DNA of 64,000 nt, taken from NCBI RefSeq assembly GCF_000701445.1, contig NZ_JNIX01000007.1, positions 293,501-357,500 on the forward strand, written 5' to 3'. Shown one piece after another: positions 46,459-55,144 of this stretch (the first letter of the stretch is position 1; each line of letters starts with the position of its first letter). Source of the DNA: Brevundimonas bacteroides DSM 4726. Its GTDB lineage: Bacteria > Pseudomonadota > Alphaproteobacteria > Caulobacterales > Caulobacteraceae. Made by a program: the position numbers and the translations under genes. Below the pieces are notes generated by a model that searched no databases, was not told where the DNA came from, and saw only the letters and a list, made by a program, of their open reading frames with translations.

Positions 46459-48873
46459 CTAACGCAGGCCGTTCGATCCATACCCTGACCCGCCAAAAGT
46501 GGCGAGGTTGAGACGGAAGAAGACGCCCTCGGACGGTCCGGTGGGGCGGACCCGCGTATTGTCGCGGCGATAGCCAACCTCGATGCGGAAGCAGTCGTCG
46601 TCGAACAGCAGGCCCACTTCGGACCGGGTGATCAGATCGCGCTCCAGATCGGCGATGCCCGCGACCGTCACGCCCCAGTTGCCATAGACGAACTGCTGCG
46701 CCGCGACCTGCACGAACTCGTAGTTCCGGTTCAGCGGGCCATCCAGCGGGTTGGAGCGATCCAGGATGTAGCTGACGGTCGCCAGGTTGCGGCGGCCCCA
46801 GCGCCCGTCGACGGCGGCCTCGGCGCGGCGTAGATCGCCGGATCCGTCGACCGTGGCATGGCCCCAGCCACGGATTCGGTCCGACGGCTTGAACTCGCCC
46901 TGCACGACCCAGTCCGAGGTCTGAGACGCGAGACCCGTTGGATCATAGAGCCGGGTCGGATCGTCCGGAATCGGAACGCGAAAGTCGTCCTGCTCGGCGT
47001 CGCGCATGCTGCGGCCGACGAAGAAGCTGGCGCTGCGACCCTGGTCCCAGCGGATGGTCGTGCGGACGCCGGCTGTCAGGCGCAGGCCGCCCTCCATCAG
47101 GTCGTAGCCGGGAAAGCGGTCAACGCGGAACAGGGACGATTCGTCCAGTTCGATGGTCTCGGCGTCCTCGTTGGGTATGCGGGGGTCCAGGTCGGGGTCG
47201 GTCGAGAGCGACAGCTGGCCCATCGGCTCGACAATCAGGTCGGCCCCGTTCGCGAGGCGACGGATCAGGGGATAGCTAACGTCCAGGCCGAGCGTGGCCC
47301 GTTCGCGCGTGATGGTCTCGTTCTCCAGCCCCAGGACCGGCGGCAGGTCATCGACGGAATAGACATCGACCCGGCCGTCAAAGAAGGCCTCGTAGCGAAC
47401 GCCGGCCGGCGCGATGAAAGCCCGACGCCAGTCGGCCTGGCCGGTGATGCGGCGGCTGTCGACGCCGGGCAGGCCGACGGTCGAGCCGGTCGGAATGACC
47501 TCGGGACGCAGAACCGGGCTGCCGAAATAGCGCTCGCGATAGAGTGACACGGCCGAACCGCGCAGGCGCAGACGCCCGCCCAGTACTGCCGTCTCAGGCT
47601 CCCAGCGCGCATCGATCAGCGGCGCGACCAGCGGCAGCGCGTCGTCGTCTTCGAACTCGTTCAGCGCCGGCGTGACCGGGTCGAACCGAGACACTCGCAG
47701 CGACTGGATGGTGAAGGCCGCGACCGACAGATAGGACCGCTCGGTCTGGCGCTCGGCATAAATCTGGCTGATCAGGCGTCGCTGGTCGCCGTAGTAGAGG
47801 CCGTTGTCCGCATACGGATCCTGGATGTCGTAGCGGTCGAACAGGGTCTTGTCCGAGGTCCGCTCGGCCGTGAAGCCCCAGCGCCAAGGGCCGGCCGGAT
47901 CGAACCGGCCGTAGCCGAGGAAGTAGCTGCGCGCCGTGCGGTCTCCGAAGTCGACGTTGGATTCGGCGTCGCCGTCGCCGTCCAGATCGAAGTCGCCGAA
48001 GTTGCGGGCATAGGTCGCCCCGCCGCGCAGGACGACCGTCCCGTCTGCAAATCGCCGCCGCCACTGCAGGTTCAGGAAGGGCAGGACGCGGGTGTTGAAC
48101 TGGGGGCTGATCAGCCAGTCCTCGGACGGCGAGACGACGCGCAAATAGGGCGTCTCGACCGACAGGCCGCGCCCGTCGTCGTAGTTGACCGTAGGGACCA
48201 GGAACCCCGAGGCTCGCTCCACCGTCGGGTCGGGGTGGGCGAAGGCGGGCAGCCAGAACACTGGAACGCCGCCCAGCTTGAACACCGCGTTGCGGTACAG
48301 GATCGCCCGCAACTCCTCGTCCTGTACGACCTTTTCCGCTTGGATGGAGAGGCTGGGTTCCTTGGGATTGCCGTCCTCGTCGCAGATGGGACAGGGGGTG
48401 AAGAGGGCGTAGTTCAGCTCGTTGACGTTCTCGCTGCGCCGCACCGCCGTCGCGGCCATCAGGCTGGCCCCGTTGGTCAGGCGGGTGGCGAAATCGACGG
48501 CGACGCCAGCGCGCAGGTCCTCGTCGAGCTCCAGATGGCTGGCGAAGACGCGGTTGCCCTCCGGGTCCGTCAGCTCGACCTCACCGTCGGCCGTGCCAAT
48601 CCCTTGGGCGATATCGAAGGTGATGGAGCGGCCGATCAGGGTGTGGTCCTGATAGCGGGCGAACACCCGCTCGGTTTCGCCGGTCGCCGAGATCACATCG
48701 CCGATGCGCCCGGCGCTGTCGGCCTCGATGTAGAGGGCGCCGGGGGTCAGACCGCCGGTCTCGGGCTGGATGTCGGGCTGGCGTGGCGTCGCGGTCTGGG
48801 CGGCGGCCAGGCCCGGCAGGCAGGCGATCGCCGCCGCTCCGGCCAGAAGGCGGAGGCGCAAAGCCTGGGTCAT
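46459..48873 (-). CDS. lptD: LPS-assembly protein LptD
   Basis: LptD forms the outer-membrane barrel through which LPS reaches the cell surface. The protein (about 804 residues) has a signal peptide (MTQALRLRLLAGAAAIACLP), a periplasmic OstA jellyroll (GALYIEADSAGRIGDVISAT, then GNRVFASHLELDEDLRAGVA) and the large barrel beginning around LGGVPVFWLPAFAHPDP. Cysteines in ALFTPCPICDEDG and FDDDCFRIEVGYRRD are candidates for the structural disulfides. The start is uncertain between ATG 48873 and ATG 48897; neither has a strong ribosome-binding site. It lies 68 bases downstream of lptG and 73 upstream of surA. Confidence 0.95.
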   Translation of the reverse strand: MTQALRLRLLAGAAAIACLPGLAAAQTATPRQPDIQPETGGLTPGALYIEADSAGRIGDVISATGETERVFARYQDHTLIGRSITFDIAQGIGTADGEVELTDPEGNRVFASHLELDEDLRAGVAVDFATRLTNGASLMAATAVRRSENVNELNYALFTPCPICDEDGNPKEPSLSIQAEKVVQDEELRAILYRNAVFKLGGVPVFWLPAFAHPDPTVERASGFLVPTVNYDDGRGLSVETPYLRVVSPSEDWLISPQFNTRVLPFLNLQWRRRFADGTVVLRGGATYARNFGDFDLDGDGDAESNVDFGDRTARSYFLGYGRFDPAGPWRWGFTAERTSDKTLFDRYDIQDPYADNGLYYGDQRRLISQIYAERQTERSYLSVAAFTIQSLRVSRFDPVTPALNEFEDDDALPLVAPLIDARWEPETAVLGGRLRLRGSAVSLYRERYFGSPVLRPEVIPTGSTVGLPGVDSRRITGQADWRRAFIAPAGVRYEAFFDGRVDVYSVDDLPPVLGLENETITRERATLGLDVSYPLIRRLANGADLIVEPMGQLSLSTDPDLDPRIPNEDAETIELDESSLFRVDRFPGYDLMEGGLRLTAGVRTTIRWDQGRSASFFVGRSMRDAEQDDFRVPIPDDPTRLYDPTGLASQTSDWVVQGEFKPSDRIRGWGHATVDGSGDLRRAEAAVDGRWGRRNLATVSYILDRSNPLDGPLNRNYEFVQVAAQQFVYGNWGVTVAGIADLERDLITRSEVGLLFDDDCFRIEVGYRRDNTRVRPTGPSEGVFFRLNLATFGGSGYGSNGLR

Positions 48874-48940
48874 CGGAACGAAACCGCCGGGCCGCATGGG
48901 AATGAAGAACCGCTCCTGATGGCCCCCGCCGGACAGGGGC

Positions 48941-50089
48941 TTAGCCGTCTTCGGTATAGAACAGCAAGGTGAAGGCGGCGAGCGCCGTCAGCACCGCCGG
49001 CAGCCAGGCGGCCACCAGCGGCGGCACGACCTCCGCCGACCCCATCGCCGCCGAGAACTGGGTCAGAAAGAAGAAGGCGAAGCCCAGCACCACGGCCGAT
49101 ACCGCCATGCGCGCTAGATCGCCCAGCCGCATCAGCCGCAGCGAGAACGCCGCCGCCAGGATGGTCATGGCCGCGAAGGTCAGGGGCGTGGAAAGCAGTT
49201 GCTGGAAGCGCAGCTGGTAGGCGGTGGACGAGAAGCCCGCGTCCTCGATTCGCTGGATCTGGCCGGGCAGGGACCAGAAGGGGGTCGATTGGGGCCGGGC
49301 GAAGCGTTCGAACGCCTCCTCGTCCGCGAGCGCGGAGGGCAGGTCGAGGGTGGCGTAACGCATGGCGCGCTGGCCGGTCTGGGCGCCTACGGCGTCGTAG
49401 AGGCGCCAGCGGCCGGCGGACAGGCTGGCGGCCTCGGCGTCGATCCGCTCGGTGAAGGCGCGGCGACCGTTGGGGTCGGTGGTGTAGATGAAGAAGGTCA
49501 CGTCCAGCAGGCGGGCGTTGGCGCGGTCCTGCCGGCCGGCGCGGATGACCATCTGGCGCGGTCCGTCGCCTTCGCGTAGCCAGATCGCCTCCTGCTCCTC
49601 GCCGCTCATGACAGAGCCCGAGATGCGTTGCCGCTCGCGCTGGAACAGCCCGTCGCCGGACGCGGCCAACGGGCCGATGACAGTCACCGTCAAAATGCCG
49701 AAAGCCAGCGCCGCGCCCGCCGCAGGAAGCACGAAGCGCCAGGCCGAGACGCCCGCCGCCCGCATGGCCACGAGCTCGGAGCGACGGTTCAGGCTGACGA
49801 AGGCCGACAGGGTCCCGAACAGGAAGACGAAGGGCAGAAGCTGGACGATGACCGCCGGGCTCTTGACCAGCATCAGGCCGAAGATGCGCAACGCCGACAG
49901 GTCGGTGTCCGAGCCCAGCCCGCGGGAGATCTCCACGAAGTCGATCAGCATGACGAGCGCGGAGATGACGCCGAGCGCCACCGCCAGAGATCGGGCCAGC
50001 TGAATCAGCACATAGCGTTCGATCCGGCCAAGCCGGAGGGCGCTCAGCACATGGCGGGGCGCGGCGGAGACGGAGCCGAGCGTCGTCAT
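48941..50089 (-). CDS. lptG: LPS export permease LptG
   Basis: This is a 382-residue YjgP/YjgQ permease with six membrane helices, three at each end, and a central periplasmic beta-jellyroll (EEQEAIWLREGDGPRQMVIR and following). The N-terminal part (RIERYVLIQLARSLAVALGV) and LVAMRAAGVSAWRFVLPA are typical of the family. With LptF and the LptB ATPase it pulls LPS out of the inner membrane. It overlaps lptF by four bases (ATGA). I call it LptG by its position second in the pair. Confidence 0.94.
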   Translation of the reverse strand: MTTLGSVSAAPRHVLSALRLGRIERYVLIQLARSLAVALGVISALVMLIDFVEISRGLGSDTDLSALRIFGLMLVKSPAVIVQLLPFVFLFGTLSAFVSLNRRSELVAMRAAGVSAWRFVLPAAGAALAFGILTVTVIGPLAASGDGLFQRERQRISGSVMSGEEQEAIWLREGDGPRQMVIRAGRQDRANARLLDVTFFIYTTDPNGRRAFTERIDAEAASLSAGRWRLYDAVGAQTGQRAMRYATLDLPSALADEEAFERFARPQSTPFWSLPGQIQRIEDAGFSSTAYQLRFQQLLSTPLTFAAMTILAAAFSLRLMRLGDLARMAVSAVVLGFAFFFLTQFSAAMGSAEVVPPLVAAWLPAVLTALAAFTLLFYTEDG

Positions 50090-51216
50090 GCGACCCGCGC
50101 CTTCAGCGCCGAGAGCGACCAGCCGCTCGCCCGCCGGGGCTTCAGCGCCCGGAACAGCAGCCGCAGCGACACCGCCGTCGCGGCGATGGGCAGCAGGTAC
50201 TGGAATACGTTCAGCCAGCCGTTCCAGGCGCTGGCGGCTACCACGGCGTAGCCGACGATCCGCACGAGCAGGAATGCGGCCGAGGCCTTGGCGATGCGGC
50301 CGGAATAGCCCGTCCGGCTGAAGGCTCCGCCGAGGATTGCCGTCAGGGCCATCGCCATAGCCGCCAGCGCATAGAGCGGCGAGGATAGACGCGCGTGCGC
50401 CTCGGCCAGCAGTTCGCCGCGCGATCCGGCGGTTTCGATCAGCTGCGCCGATGGGTCGAAGAGCTGGTCAAGATAGAGGTCCGACGGCTTGTAGCGGACC
50501 GTTTCGGTGTCGGTGACGTACGGTGCAAGTTGGAAGACCCAACGGTCGAACGACAGTTGCTGCAGCACTCCGGCGGAGCTGTACTGCTGCCACGATCCCG
50601 CCTGCATGGTCAGGACCGGCTGGCCGTCGACACGACCGAAACGGGCTTCCGACGCATCCCAGGTCGTCACTTCGTCGCCGTCCTCAATGTAGATGAAGAG
50701 GTTCTTGAGCAGGCCGTTCTGCTCGATCTCCTGGACGTAGACGGTCAGGCCGTTCGGTCCCTGGACAAAGCGGCCTTCTTCGACCAGCAGCGCGGCGAGG
50801 TCGGTGCGGATCTCGAAGGCCTGATCGCGCGCCTCGCGCTGGGCCCACGGCTGGATCAGGACGTTGGTGATCAGCATGACCACGGCGACGATGGCCGCCA
50901 GCCGCGCGCCGGGTTCGATCATGCGCCAGCGGGTCATGCCGCTCGCATAGGCGGCGGTCAGCTCCTGCTCGCGCTGGAGCCGGGTCAGGGCGATCAGGGC
51001 GCCGACGAACAGGCCGATCGGCAGGATGACCGCGAACAGCTGAGGCACCGCCAGTAGGGTCAGCTTCAGCATGACCCACACGCTCTGGCCGCGCTCGACG
51101 ATGACCTCCAGTTGATCCAGACTCTGCGACAGGATGCCGATTCCGGCCAGCGACGCGCAGGCCCCGACGACGGGCAGGGCGATCTGTCGGAAAAGGTAGC
51201 GCTGAATCAGGGTCAT
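50086..51216 (-). CDS. lptF: LPS export permease LptF
   Basis: This 376-residue partner of LptG has the same topology: N-terminal MTLIQRYLFRQIALPVVGAC, the family motif ELTAAYASGMTRWRMIEPGA, a central periplasmic domain and three C-terminal helices. The first gene in the minus-strand LPS-transport/surA cluster, it starts at ATG 51216, the position matching other LptF proteins. An in-frame ATG at 51264 would add a basic 16-residue leader. The promoter probably lies in the 140-base gap shared with the divergent pepA. Confidence 0.94.
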   Translation of the reverse strand: MTLIQRYLFRQIALPVVGACASLAGIGILSQSLDQLEVIVERGQSVWVMLKLTLLAVPQLFAVILPIGLFVGALIALTRLQREQELTAAYASGMTRWRMIEPGARLAAIVAVVMLITNVLIQPWAQREARDQAFEIRTDLAALLVEEGRFVQGPNGLTVYVQEIEQNGLLKNLFIYIEDGDEVTTWDASEARFGRVDGQPVLTMQAGSWQQYSSAGVLQQLSFDRWVFQLAPYVTDTETVRYKPSDLYLDQLFDPSAQLIETAGSRGELLAEAHARLSSPLYALAAMAMALTAILGGAFSRTGYSGRIAKASAAFLLVRIVGYAVVAASAWNGWLNVFQYLLPIAATAVSLRLLFRALKPRRASGWSLSALKARVA

Positions 51217-51356
51217 GCGGGCGATGGGGATCACCCGGTTGCGGGCGCGTTCGTTGCGGCGCATCTAATACACGCGCTGGCGAGCCGCCGACAATGGCGG
51301 CTATAAGCAAGCTTCACAGTATCAACGACCGGGCCTGAACCCGGCTGGAGTCCGTT

Positions 51357-52835
51357 TTGCCCCTCACGATCGATTTCGTCGCCGACGCCCGCCGCGCGGG
51401 CGCTCTCGCCATTCTCGTCCATGACGGCCGCGCGCTTGCCGGTGCGGGAGCGGACCACGACGCCGCCGCGTCGGGCGTCCTGACCAAGGCCATGGGTGCC
51501 AGCCGCTTCACCGGCGGCGCCAACTCCACGACGCTGGTCGCCGCCCCGGGCGGTCTGGACTGTGATCTGGTGGTGCTGAGCGGCGCCGGCGACGCGGCCA
51601 AGTTCGACGACCTGGCGCTCGAGACGGCGGTGGGCGCGGCCTATCACGCGGTCAAGCTGTCGGGGCTGGAGGCCCTGACGATCGACCTGTCGCACCTGTC
51701 GGCCGAGCAGGCCGCGCGCGCCGCCTTCGCCGTGCGCCTGGCCGCCTATCGCTTCGACAAGTACCGGACCAAGGAAAAGCCGGAGAAGGTGCCGTCGATC
51801 AAGGCGGTGCACATCGTCACCAAGGACGCCAAGGCCGCTGCCGCCGCGTTCGAGCCCCTGAACGCCGTCGCCGACGCCATCTACTTCTCGCGTGACCTGG
51901 TCGCCGAGCCCGCCAACGTCCTCTATCCCGAAGAGTTCGCCCGCCGCGTCAAGGCGCTGGAGCCGCTCGGCCTCAAGGTCGAGATCCTTGGCGAAAAGGA
52001 AATGGAAAAGCTGGGCATGCACGTCCTGCTGGGCGTTGGCCAGGGCTCGGTGCGCGAGAGCCAGCTGGCGGTCATCCAGTGGAACGGCGGCAAGCCGGGC
52101 GACCAGCCGATCGCCTTCGTTGGCAAGGGGGTCTGCTTCGACACCGGCGGCATCTCGATCAAGCCGGCCCAGGGCATGGAGGACATGATCTGGGACATGG
52201 GCGGCGCCGCCGCTGTCGCCGGCCTGATGCACGCGCTGGCGGGCCGCAAGGCCAAGGTCAACGCCGTCGGCGTTCTGGGCCTGGTCGAGAACATGCCCGA
52301 CGGTAACGCCCAGCGTCCGGGCGACATCGTCAAGTCCATGTCGGGCCAGACGGTCGAGGTCATCAACACCGACGCGGAAGGTCGCCTCGTTCTGGCCGAC
52401 GCCCTCTGGTACACGCAGGACCGCTTCAAGCCGAAGTTCATGGTCGATCTGGCGACGCTCACGGGCGCCATGATCATCTCGCTCGGCCTGGATTACGCGG
52501 GCGTCTTCTCGAACGACGACGAGCTGGCCAACGCCATCCTGGCCGCCAGCCCCAAGGTCGGCGAGAACGTCTGGCGCATGCCGATGCCGCCCCAGTACGA
52601 CAAGATCATGGACAGCGTGAACGCCGATGTGAAGAACTCGGCCGGGCGCGACGGCGGTTCGATCACCGCCGCTCTATTCCTGCAGCGGTTCGTCAATGGC
52701 CTGCCCTGGGCGCACATCGACATCGCCCCGACGGCCTGGGTCAACAAATCGACGCGGCCGACCGTGCCGGACGGTCCGGTGGGCTGGGGCGTGCGCCTGC
52801 TCGATCGAATGGTGGCCGACACCTACGAGGGCTGA
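51357..52835 (+). CDS. pepA: Leucyl aminopeptidase (M17 family)
   Basis: This 492-residue di-zinc aminopeptidase has the metal- and substrate-binding motifs VGKGVCFDTGGISIKPAQG, WDMGGAAAVAGLMHALA and the family signature NTDAEGRLVLADALWY. It removes N-terminal residues in the cytoplasm, and PepA of E. coli also binds DNA. The start is a TTG at 51357, supported by CTGGAG seven bases before it; no ATG fits. It is followed six bases later by holC, the usual pepA-holC pairing. Confidence 0.96.
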   Translation: MPLTIDFVADARRAGALAILVHDGRALAGAGADHDAAASGVLTKAMGASRFTGGANSTTLVAAPGGLDCDLVVLSGAGDAAKFDDLALETAVGAAYHAVKLSGLEALTIDLSHLSAEQAARAAFAVRLAAYRFDKYRTKEKPEKVPSIKAVHIVTKDAKAAAAAFEPLNAVADAIYFSRDLVAEPANVLYPEEFARRVKALEPLGLKVEILGEKEMEKLGMHVLLGVGQGSVRESQLAVIQWNGGKPGDQPIAFVGKGVCFDTGGISIKPAQGMEDMIWDMGGAAAVAGLMHALAGRKAKVNAVGVLGLVENMPDGNAQRPGDIVKSMSGQTVEVINTDAEGRLVLADALWYTQDRFKPKFMVDLATLTGAMIISLGLDYAGVFSNDDELANAILAASPKVGENVWRMPMPPQYDKIMDSVNADVKNSAGRDGGSITAALFLQRFVNGLPWAHIDIAPTAWVNKSTRPTVPDGPVGWGVRLLDRMVADTYEG

Positions 52836-52840
52836 TCCGC

Positions 52841-53302
52841 ATGACGGAAGCGTCCGGCGAGGTCTGGTTCTATCACATGGAGCGGTCGACACTGGACCAG
52901 GTGCTGCCCGAACTGCTTGACCGGACGCTTCAGCGCGGCTGGCGCGCGCGCGTGCGCGTCGCCGATGACGATCAGCGGCGCGAGATCGACGAGCGGCTGT
53001 GGACCTGGCGCGAGGACAGCTTCCTGGCCCATGGCTCGGCCGAGGAGCCGCACGCGGAGCGCCAGCCGATCCTGTTGACGGCGGACGACGCGAACCTGAA
53101 CCGTTCTCAGGCGCTGTTCATCGTCGATGGATCAGACATGAGCCTGACAGAGGAGTTCGAGCGATGCTTCATCATCTTCGACGGCCGGGACGACACGGCC
53201 CTGACCACGGCGCGAGCGCGCTGGAAGGCGCTGAAGGACCAGGGGGCCAACCTCGCCTTCTGGAAACAGTCGGACGAGGGGCGCTGGGAAAAAGCGGCCT
53301 GA
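52841..53302 (+). CDS. holC: DNA polymerase III chi subunit (HolC)
   Basis: This 153-residue chi subunit has the N-terminal EVWFYHMERSTLDQVLPELL then DRTLQRGWRARVRVADDDQR, the WTWREDSFLAHG motif and the late ERCFIIFDGRDDTALTTARA then RWKALKDQG segment. It connects the clamp loader to SSB. Position directly after pepA agrees with the family. The 3' end overlaps the 5' end of the following I78-type gene by about 19 bases. Confidence 0.95.
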   Translation: MTEASGEVWFYHMERSTLDQVLPELLDRTLQRGWRARVRVADDDQRREIDERLWTWREDSFLAHGSAEEPHAERQPILLTADDANLNRSQALFIVDGSDMSLTEEFERCFIIFDGRDDTALTTARARWKALKDQGANLAFWKQSDEGRWEKAA

Positions 53303-53613
53303 TCGCCGCGCTGTTCCTCGCCGCCTGCTCCTCCACCCCGCCCGAGGCGACCGCGCCCGCTGTTGTCGAGCGCGCGGAAGAGAACCAGCCGGTCGGCAGC
53401 CGGATGCCGGACGCGGACGACGACCTCTGCAAGGCCCGGGACTTCCAGTACCTGATCGGCCGGCACCGCAATGAAATCCCCGTGCCGGTCGAGGTGGTGA
53501 ACCGCCGCGTCACCTGCACCACATGCCCCGTGACGATGGACTTCTCGGCCTATCGGCTGAACATCTTCTACAACACCCAGACCGAGATCGTGGAGCAGGT
53601 GCGATGCGGATGA
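53284..53613 (+). CDS. I78-type protease inhibitor-like lipoprotein (first of pair)
   Basis: This protein is about 109 residues if read from the CTG at 53284, preceded by GAGGGG; no ATG, GTG or TTG close by fits in frame, so the start is uncertain. A lipobox (LFLAAC) is visible, then a linker. The I78 fold follows: CKARDFQYLIGRHRNEIPVP then VEVVNRRVTCTTCPVTMDFS, ending RLNIFYNTQTEIVEQVRCG. Canonical I78 inhibitors (potato-I-like) have RVIxPGxxxTxDYRxxRLN. Here the loop segment reads CTTCP, with two cysteines. The C-terminal CG is conserved. It overlaps holC upstream and its own paralogue downstream. Confidence 0.7.
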   Translation: MGKSGLIAALFLAACSSTPPEATAPAVVERAEENQPVGSRMPDADDDLCKARDFQYLIGRHRNEIPVPVEVVNRRVTCTTCPVTMDFSAYRLNIFYNTQTEIVEQVRCG

Positions 53614-53879
53614 TCCTGACGCTGGGCGCCGTCGGCGCCGTCGCCGCGTGCGCGGCCACGCCCGAGCCGACGTCGCCCGCAGCGGGGCCCGGCCGGTGCG
53701 ACGCCGCGGCCGCCCAGTCGCTGGTCGGCACGCATGTCGGGGCCGTGACCTTTCCGGCCGACGCCAATGTCCGGATCGTCTGCACCACCTGCCCGACGAC
53801 GCGCGACTATCGCCCGGACCGGCTGAACGTGCGCTTCGAGGAAGCCACCGGGATCATCCGCAGCGTCGACTGCGGCTGA
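53604..53879 (+). CDS. I78-type protease inhibitor-like lipoprotein (second of pair)
   Basis: This 91-residue protein has a lipobox (VAAC) and the I78 pattern CDAAAAQSLVGTHVGAVTFP then ADANVRIVCTTCPTTRDYRP, ending DRLNVRFEEATGIIRSVDCG. It shares the CTTCP variant, the RLN motif and the terminal CG with the preceding gene, and the two overlap by 10 bases, so they are a tandem duplication that has diverged. GGAGCAGG precedes the ATG. A role in inhibiting periplasmic or foreign serine proteases is inferred from the family. Confidence 0.75.
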   Translation: MRMILTLGAVGAVAACAATPEPTSPAAGPGRCDAAAAQSLVGTHVGAVTFPADANVRIVCTTCPTTRDYRPDRLNVRFEEATGIIRSVDCG

Positions 53880-53897
53880 CCCCGGTGCGCCGGGGCG

Positions 53898-54995
53898 CTA
53901 CCAGCGCCAGGCGTCGAAGATGACCTCGATGATGTAACCGTCGTAGCTGTCGATCAGATAGATGTGGTTGTCGACCGCGACCCACTGCGTCCCCGGCGGC
54001 GGGAAGCCCAGGCCGAACGTCCGCCAGTCGTTCAGCTGATACCGCCAGAAGACCGACGGCAGGTAGTCGCCCGGATACCACCTCTGACCCCAATAGTTCC
54101 GGGGCACCGAGTAATAGCCGTGGCCCGGCGCGAAATAGAAGCCGAAGCGGAAGCCGTTATAGCCCCGGAAGCCCCGGTCATTGCGCCACCAGTCGTAGCC
54201 TCGGTTGCGGTTCCAGTCGCGCCGCCACTGGTTCTGGTTCCAGCGATTGCGGAAGCCGTCGTAGTCGCGCCGCCGCGAGCGGTCGCGATCCCACTGTCCG
54301 CCCCGGTCGCGATCCCAGCCGCCATTGCCGCCGTTCCAGTTTCCACCGTTCCATCCGCCGCCGTTGCGGTCGCGATGTCTGTCCCAACGATCACGGTCGC
54401 GTCCGTCGCGATCCCGATCGCCGCCCCTGTCCCTGTCGCGGTCCCAGTCCTGACCGTCGCGGTTCCAGCGATTGCCGTCACCGTCGCGGTCCCGGTCGTA
54501 GCCGCTGTCCTGACCTCCGCTGTCGCGACCCGGGCGTCCGCCGCGATCGCGCGGACCGTCGCCGTCCCGATCGCGGCCACGGCCATCGCGGTTCCAGCCG
54601 CCACCGGGCGTCTGATCGGGTTGTTCAATGACGGGAGGCGGCGGAGCGGGAGGCGTCAGGCCACCGTTGTCGCCGCCTCCCCGGTTCCACCCGCCGCCGC
54701 CGCGTTCACCGTCGCCGCCACGATCCCTGCGGCCGCCGTCGCCATCGCCACCGCGATCCCGGCGTCCGCCGCCATCGCCGCGCCCACCCCGATCCTGAAC
54801 CGGTTCTACGCGCGGGCCGTCATTCCAGTTCTGCACCGGCGGCGCGGACGTTTCATCCGGCCGGAAGCTGGCGCCGACCATGTTGGGCGCTGGTGCCTCT
54901 TGCTGCACCTCGTCCTGGGCCAGCGCCACAGTCGGCAGCCCGGCCACCAGCGCCAGCGCGGCCGTGGCGGCGAATGCCTTCAACATCGATCTCAT
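53898..54995 (-). CDS. RcnB-family periplasmic protein with a long low-complexity Asp/Arg/Gly region
   Basis: This 365-residue protein has a signal peptide (MRSMLKAFAATAALALVAGL). A central region of about 200 residues rich in Asp, Arg, Gly, Asn and Trp (units such as RDRDGDG, DRDRDRGG, GGWNGGNWN) follows, then a C-terminal RcnB-like domain. That domain reads YYSVPRNYWGQRWYPGDYLP then SVFWRYQLNDWRTFGLGFPP then PGTQWVAVDNHIYLIDSYDG. RcnB of E. coli is a small periplasmic protein that tunes Ni/Co export. The charged repeat could bind metal or act as a spacer, which is inference. ATG 54995 was chosen for its signal peptide. Confidence 0.75.
   Translation of the reverse strand: MRSMLKAFAATAALALVAGLPTVALAQDEVQQEAPAPNMVGASFRPDETSAPPVQNWNDGPRVEPVQDRGGRGDGGGRRDRGGDGDGGRRDRGGDGERGGGGWNRGGGDNGGLTPPAPPPPVIEQPDQTPGGGWNRDGRGRDRDGDGPRDRGGRPGRDSGGQDSGYDRDRDGDGNRWNRDGQDWDRDRDRGGDRDRDGRDRDRWDRHRDRNGGGWNGGNWNGGNGGWDRDRGGQWDRDRSRRRDYDGFRNRWNQNQWRRDWNRNRGYDWWRNDRGFRGYNGFRFGFYFAPGHGYYSVPRNYWGQRWYPGDYLPSVFWRYQLNDWRTFGLGFPPPGTQWVAVDNHIYLIDSYDGYIIEVIFDAWRW
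54290..54815 (-). repeat. Degenerate repeats coding the Asp/Arg/Gly-rich region
   Basis: Irregular short units coding RDRDG, GGWNR and DRDRGG recur about twenty times. They are in frame and change by small steps, as expected for slippage-prone coding repeats. Confidence 0.6.
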
Positions 54996-55144
54996 TCTCG
55001 TCTGTCCCCGCACGCCGATATCCGGCGGCTCGATGGCACCGTCTGCTTCGCCCCATGAACGGCGTCTGAACGGCCCCTGACGCCTTGCGGCCGGCCCCGC
55101 CGCCGCCCAGATCAGCACCAGCCAAGCTTTTAGGAGACGCCGCC

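Noticed and set aside
54290..54815. Repetitive DNA that could be taken for a CRISPR array
   Set aside because: Units are short, irregular and in frame with an Asp/Arg/Gly-rich protein; there are no spacers of uniform length and no cas genes.
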